A stretch of 64,000 bases of DNA from Paramecium pentaurelia (Eukaryota > Ciliophora > Oligohymenophorea > Peniculida > Parameciidae): positions 299,728-363,727 of the forward strand of contig CAJJDO010000013.1 in the NCBI GenBank assembly GCA_905183005.1. The letters are read 5' to 3'. The notes under the pieces were generated by a model. That model ran no database searches, was not told where the DNA came from, and saw only the letters and a list, made by a program, of their open reading frames with translations. Positions 58,960 through 64,000 of this stretch are shown in pieces. Position 1 is the stretch's first letter. Each line of letters opens with the position of its first letter. Position numbers and translations under genes: made by a program.

Positions 58960-59557
58960 ATGTAATAGTGTTGCAATGTTTCAACTTAAGACGAGAATGA
59001 TAATCTTTCCTAAGGCTTGAGTTGGTATTTTGTTTAACATTACCTTAAATAGTGAAAGTATTTAAGACGAATGTGAACGTCAAATAAAAAAGTAATAAAA
59101 GAGCAAAAATAAGACTTCCTTTATAGTGAAAGTCAAAACTGAGGTACTTCCAGTCTTTAATTTTTATTAGATTTGCAAATATTGGTCAATTGAAGGTTAT
59201 TGCCCTTATGGTAAACAAGTATATTAAAGTATAATTAAATTAGTGTGCATTCGCTCATGGAAAACATGAAATAAGACAGAAAGTGCATGTTCCTCATAAT
59301 TACAAAACATAAATTTGTAAAAACTATACTAAAGATGGGTATATATTTAGTAATTAACATTAGGTATTGTTGCTATGGAGAAAGGTGTTAATTTAAGCAT
59401 CCAGAGAAAAAAGGAAATAAGCTTCCACCTATTACTTACTAAAATCTTCTTAGCAACATAGAGAATCTCTTTTTAAAACAAAAGTATAAACATTTTTAGT
59501 ATATATAGTCTTATTAAAAATTCAAAAAGAAGTAAGGGTTTACCTTATAAATTGTGA
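58960..59557 (+). CDS. tandem CCCH zinc-finger RNA-binding protein (tristetraprolin/TIS11 type)
   Basis: 155 aa from MQQCCNVSTQDENDNLSQGL (58960), with five introns of 28, 27, 25, 25 and 25 nt. Two C-x8-C-x5-C-x3-H fingers: TEICKYWSIEGYCPYGKQCA-FAHG and TQICKNYTKDGYCCYGERCQ-FKHP, separated by 18 residues and each preceded by the T-E/Q-I-C lead-in (TEICK, TQICK). This is the exact TTP spacing that binds UAUUUAU in AU-rich RNA and triggers deadenylation. A C-terminal helix follows (NLLSNIENLFLKQN). The frame may extend upstream of 58960. TGA 59555-59557. In a genome this AT-rich, UAUUUAU-type sites would be very common in UTRs. Confidence 0.85.
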
Positions 59558-59631
59558 TTATAATTTGTATTTTAGAAATGATTATTTAATATATTATATT
59601 ATCATATTACATCTAATGAGAAAATTACGCA

Positions 59632-59950
59632 TCATTCCTCTCCTCCATTATTTTACAAATTAAATCCCTTAAATTAATTTGAGTAACTGATATTCGGATC
59701 AATCCAAAAATTCCTTGTTTGTTGTAGGCTATTCAACACTTAAGTATCTATATATCAAGGTTTATTACAGCCAAGGAGTTTATCATTTATTTACATCTGA
59801 TTCACGCTATTCATCTCATATATAATAGATATTACAGAGGAATCCATAATAAATCCATACAATATATAACTATAATACTAAATAGATTTTGAACTTAATG
59901 ATGTTAACTGTTGATTTATTAAATAATCAAATGGATTTCAGTATAAAATC
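59632..59950 (-). CDS. small gene, 5' end unresolved
   Basis: The last exon reads TQVLNSLQQTRNFWIDPNIS and then YSNQFKGFNLQNNGGEE before TGA (TCA 59632-59634). A 21-nt intron (GTAATAAACCTTGATATATAG) joins it to MDSSVISIIYEMNSVNQMQI-NDKLLG. The frame stays open further upstream (NPFDYLINQQLTSLSSKSIQ) to about 59945, where a TGA intervenes. No family recognised. Confidence 0.45.
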
Positions 59951-60396
59951 AATTTTATTAAGATTGAGAATTATGACTGAAATTTTATACCTCATTTATA
60001 TATATTGATTTAATAAAGATTCTTTTTATGATGATTATATATAGATAATGCATACTCAATAAATTTGCCTATTCTTACTTTTAAGATATGTACTTCATTA
60101 GAATATTATTCTATTCTAATTTATGTATTTTTTTTTACTTTTAAAATCAAGATATTAAGGTTCTTTTTGTAATTGATTCAGTTCTAGAATTTAAAAAAGG
60201 AATAATTACTCAAATAAACTTGTCTTCCTTTATAAAAATATGTTTTTAAATATTATTAAACCTCTATAGATTATTATATAACTTAAATATGGCCTAAATT
60301 TAGAATTCTAATATTATTTTAAACAATTAATAAAGTCTCAATTTTTACTGCTAAATAATCATAAAATAATTTTATTCATATTATTAATATATTAAA
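59951..60396. other. AT-rich intergenic region
   Basis: About 450 bp upstream of the MAP kinase. It may contain first exons of the minus-strand gene. No clear signal otherwise. Confidence 0.35.
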
Positions 60397-61815
60397 ATGT
60401 AGGACGCGCAGAAACTTTAAAAATTATCTTAACTTCCAAAAAACTTTTCAGATTGGCAAGTTGGAGATGATTATGAGATTATTAAATAAATTGGATCAGG
60501 ATCATATGGATAAGTTGTAGAGGCTATGTAAAAATCTACAAATAAGAAAGTCGCTATCAAAAGGTGTAATATAATTTGTATATTATTTAAGATTAACAGC
60601 AATATTTGATGATGAAATTGATTGCAAAAGAATCTTAAGAGAAATATGTATTTTAAGAGAATTGAAGCACCAAAATTTAATTCAAATTATTGAAATTCTT
60701 GAACCATAAGATCCTAAATCATTTGATACTATTTATGTTGTTATGGAATATGCTCAAGTAATTATTTTAAGTATCAAAGAGTGACTTAAAAAAGTTATTT
60801 AAATCCCCAATTCACTTACAATTTCTGCACATCCAAACAATAGTCTATAACATTTGTGTTGGTCTTAAATATTTACATTCTGCTAAAGTTTTACATAGAG
60901 ACTTAAAACCAGCAAATGTTTTACTTAATGAAGATTGCACTGTTAAAATTTGTGATTTTGGATTAGCCAGAAGTGTATAAGGTTTTTTCATTTTTATTTA
61001 TATTCTAGGTATTGATGCTACAGATCAGGCCTTAGAGGAGGAACTTGCTAGATAATAAGAAGAGCCTAAAAAGAAAGACGAGAAAAAAGGGCCTAGAATG
61101 TTATAAAAATAAAATAAATTAAATGCCAAAGCTGTAAAAAGAGAATTAACTGGTCATGTAGTAACAAGATGGTATAGAGCCCCAGAAGTTATATTATTGG
61201 AAAAAGATTACACTGCAGCTATAGATGTTTGGTCTGTAGGTTGTATCTTTGCAGAATTGTTAAATATGATGAAAGAAAATGCACCAACATTTTTAGATAG
61301 AGCTCCTCTATTTCCTGGAACAAGTTGTTTTCCACTAAGTCCTGAACGAAGTGCAATAGCTAAGAAAGGAGGTTTTCCGTATTCAAATACTGATTAACTC
61401 ACAGTCATCTTTTCTGTATTGGGAACACCTGGAGAAAAGTATCAAATCAAATTAATTTAATTAGAGATATGGATTTTGTTACTGATAAAAAGGCAATAGA
61501 ATATTTGAAGAGTTTTCCCAAAAAACCAAAGGTTGCATTTGTTGAGATATTTCCAGGAGCCCCTCCTGAGGCTTTAGATTTTTTAGATAAATGCCTATAA
61601 TTCAGTCCTAAAATAAGAATCACCTTGGATTAAGCAATTGAACATCCTATGCTTTAAAAAGTTAGGGATAAAAAGAAAGAAACAGTAGCTCCAGGTATAA
61701 ATATTCATTAAATTTTTTAGGACCCATATATTTAGATTTCGAATAAGAAGGTGATTTATAAATCCCGAGATTAAGAGAGTTATTTTTAAGAGAAATTTCA
61801 AAATATAAGCGTTGA
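60397..61815 (+). CDS. atypical MAP kinase (TGH activation motif, long activation-loop insert)
   Basis: 429 aa with five introns of 28, 22, 27, 26 and 26 nt. Kinase core: IGSGSYGQVVEAMQKSTNKK-VAIK, VVMEYAQSDLKKLF, HRDLKPANVLLNED, KICDFGLARSV. Between DFG and APE lies an insert of about 45 residues rich in K/E/Q (LARQQEEPKKKDEKKGPRML). Then comes ELTGHVVTRWYRAPEVILLE, so the TxY phosphorylation motif is TGH (about residues 225-227). The MAPK insert region is APLFPGTSCFPLSPERSAIA...DQLTVIFSVLGTPGE, typical of apicomplexan and ciliate MAPKs. Plasmodium map-2 has the comparable TSH. Regulation by a dual-specificity MAPK kinase is therefore unlikely. All catalytic residues are present. TGA 61813-61815. 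Confidence 0.92.
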
Positions 61816-62000
61816 ATCTGTGGGTCTTATTCATTAGTATATATAATTAATATTTATTATATTTTCTCTCCCTAAATTGCCTATCACAAAAACAATTAAT
61901 CTCTAAATCATGTAAATAATTCAATTCTAAGCAAAATTTATATATTAATTATAAACACATTCGATTAAAAACACTTATCATATCAATACAAGTATTAGAA

Positions 62001-62392
62001 TCATAAGATCTTATCAAGAGTTTAGAGGAGAAGAGCGAATTACATTTCTTCTTCTCTGTCTTCCTATTCAAACCATGATTGCTTAAATTCGATTTCATGC
62101 TTTTTTAATAATTACTAAGTCATTCCTTTTGACATTTTTGTGCTCCCAGTAGTATCATCATTTTAATTAAAATAGTTCCCACTTACCTTCTAAATTTTAT
62201 CTCTATTTATTTGCTGAATGCTATTTGTAATACGAAATTTTGTCTAAATGATAAATATAAGTAACTTACTGATGGAGTTGTTGGGTTAAAATTGGTTTAA
62301 CTTTTTTCTCTTGTAAATTATCTCGATATTGTTGGTCGAGGAATAGTTTTTCTCTATATGTTAAATTATGAGTGAGTATTCATAAAGTTCAT
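62001..62392 (-). CDS. hypothetical basic protein, 121 aa
   Basis: MNFMNTHSQFNIQRKTIPRP at 62392, one 26-nt intron (GTAAGTTACTTATATTTATCATTTAG), TGA (TCA 62001-62003). N terminus basic and S/T/Q-rich (TISRQFTREKSQTNF), C-terminal helix (LLKKHEIEFKQSWFEQEDRE). No domain. It could be a small axonemal or regulatory protein; function unknown. Confidence 0.6.
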
Positions 62393-62857
62393 TATAAATA
62401 TTTATGTTTTCTATTTATTTAATTTAAAAGAAAAGGCTTTAATCCTAAATTTTAGAACTATGTATTAATAATAAATAATGATAATCATCAATAAATTTTA
62501 GAATTTATAATCTTAAACAATTACAATATTAAAGATTACACAAAAAATAGAATTAGACAATTCGATTATATGTTTATCCTTATTACTATTATTGACAAAA
62601 TAATAATATTAATTTTGATGAAACAATTATTTATTATTTATCTACAATTCCTTTTTAAATTAAATATCATATCAATTATCAATATAAATTTAATGAATAT
62701 ACTTGTTTTAACAGAATAATTATTAGATGTTGTCTAATTATATTTAATAATGATCAAACCTAATTTTTAAGTGATTGAAATTATAGCCATTTTATATTAT
62801 TTTGGTTTATCTGAAATCATATAAACTTTGCATTAATGGAAAAAAAAAGTTGATGAG
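62393..62857. other. AT-rich intergenic region
   Basis: Divergent spacer of about 465 bp. No coding or structural signal recognised. Confidence 0.4.
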
Positions 62858-64000
62858 ATGTTATTTGCAGATTTATTATAAATAAATGTAATATTATTAA
62901 TATTTTTATTATAGCTATCTAAAAAAATGACTTAGCAAAACACAAATTAAAATTATCAAAGTTAGCTTTAGAGAAATGGCTATGAGATTATTAAACCTTA
63001 AAATTTATCGATGGATTATTATGATCCTATGCTTCATAATAAACCTGTATATAATAGGTATGATCCAAATACATTTAAAGATTATGGTAACTTATCATAA
63101 AGAGTAACTCCTGATATACCTGTTAGATAATTGAAACCATAAACAATTTATACATCTGCAAATAATAAATATATTTAATAACCTTATTATGAGGCTGTGG
63201 AACTACAAAAGAAACCTATTGACCTATCAAAATATGATAGATAAAAAGAGTTTATGGAATAAAAGGATAAAGCATAAGACAAAATTCAAAGTTTAGTGAT
63301 GAAATCAAATTTAGCATAAAAAACTCCAGAATAAATAATAAATGAATTCAAAGCTTATACACTTCCAAAATTACGTTTGAAGAGATTGATAATGTTGTAG
63401 GCAGCAATGAAAGGATATCATGTAAGGAGATTCAAAATACCAAGAATTAAATAAAAGATTAAAGTATGTTAATTGTATGCAGAAGATTATTTGAGAAAAG
63501 TTCTATATGTATAAATTAGATATTTATGTTTAGGATAAATTTATTCCAGATATAGTATTAGAAGTAATTACATACAACAAATACAACTAAGATTTATCCC
63601 TTTATAGTGATAAGCATTAGGCATATTTGAGAATCATTGATGATTTATTGAATAGAGTAGTGAGACGGATGGCTAATGAAGTAGTTAAAGATTAGACTGA
63701 TTATTTAGTTACAAGCATTTTAAATTAAAGGTTTAAAGATAAGCCAGAATAAGAGAAAGATCCAATGAAATTAGTTGCATTTTAAACAATACAAAATTTC
63801 TTAGATAAGGAAGTATACATTATAGCAAAGGAAGCAATTTAAGAATCAAGTGCTAATTATTACATTGATTTATAATATGCAAGAGTAATAAAAGATCATA
63901 TAATACCAAATACTTTGAGAACAATAATATTTGAGGCTTTAGATGATTTAGCCATTGAAAAATACTTGAATGATTTATGTTCTGAAATGGTTAGAGAAAT
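62858..64000 (+). CDS. IQ-motif protein, N-terminal part (3' end outside window)
   Basis: Start MLFADLLQINLSKKMTQQNT at 62858 with a 27-nt intron at 62888-62914, or MTQQNTNQNY at 62927 if that intron lies in the 5' UTR. A second 25-nt intron is near 63508. The disordered Y/N/P/Q-rich N terminus is followed by TLPKLRLKRLIMLQAAMKGY-HVRRF, an IQ calmodulin-binding motif, and then a long helical domain (AYLRIIDDLLNRVVRRMANE, QTIQNFLDKEVYIIAKEAIQ, TLRTIIFEALDDLAIEKYLN). The gene runs off the window at 64000. The IQ motif suggests a calmodulin-regulated ciliary protein of the IQCH/IQCA kind, not proven. Confidence 0.75.

Overview
The window looks like macronuclear DNA of a ciliate, most likely a Paramecium. 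TAA and TAG are read as glutamine and only TGA stops translation. The clearest proof is the histone H4 gene at 42007-42315, where TAA (42293-42295) supplies the Q of the conserved KRQGRTLYGFG end. The DNA is very AT-rich, genes are packed on both strands with gaps often under 200 bp, and nearly every intron is 21-35 nt with a GTA...TAG consensus. Tetrahymena and Ichthyophthirius introns are normally much longer. I translated everything with the ciliate code, so most genes here are invisible to a standard-code ORF search.

Layout. 1-11.8 kb: 3' end of a CHD-like chromatin remodeler (+), a KIF21-type kinesin with C-terminal WD40 repeats (-), a CSPP1-like coiled-coil protein (-), and a hybrid histidine kinase (+) whose stop overlaps the next start. 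11.8-13.9 kb: a less AT-rich island with small doubtful ORFs. 13.9-16.1 kb: a casein kinase 1 gene present twice across a single N (assembly artefact). 16.2-24.1 kb: a large unknown protein, a polycystin-like channel, a small membrane protein and an EF-hand protein. 24.4-32.6 kb: a block of minus-strand genes including a YTH m6A reader. 32.6-34.2 kb: little certain coding, and one candidate structured RNA. 34.3-41.1 kb: C2-domain protein, unknown protein, nucleoside hydrolase, two coiled-coil proteins, succinyl-CoA ligase alpha. 41.3-46.6 kb: histone H4, ribosomal protein L26, a cyclin, a RING-H2 membrane ubiquitin ligase. 46.3-48.5 kb: a second duplicated contig end around an N. 48.7-57.1 kb: SPEF1/CLAMP, a coiled-coil protein, a cyclic-nucleotide-binding protein, a catalytically degenerate piggyBac-type transposase (PiggyMac-like) and a CCDC191-like protein. 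57.7-64 kb: a tandem CCCH zinc-finger protein, an atypical MAP kinase with TGH in place of TxY, and an IQ-motif protein running off the end.

No operon logic is visible. Several genes fit cilia, basal bodies or cytoskeleton (KIF21, CSPP1-like, SPEF1, CCDC191-like, polycystin-like), others RNA regulation (YTH, CCCH), signalling (histidine kinase, CK1, MAPK, cNMP-binding) and chromatin (CHD-like, H4, piggyBac-like). The best candidate for unusual biology is the intronless piggyBac-like gene at 53131-54861. Domesticated piggyBac proteins carry out programmed DNA elimination in Paramecium, and this one keeps the fold but has lost at least two catalytic aspartates. Exon structures were worked out by eye. 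Starts, and some splice sites, are the least certain part.
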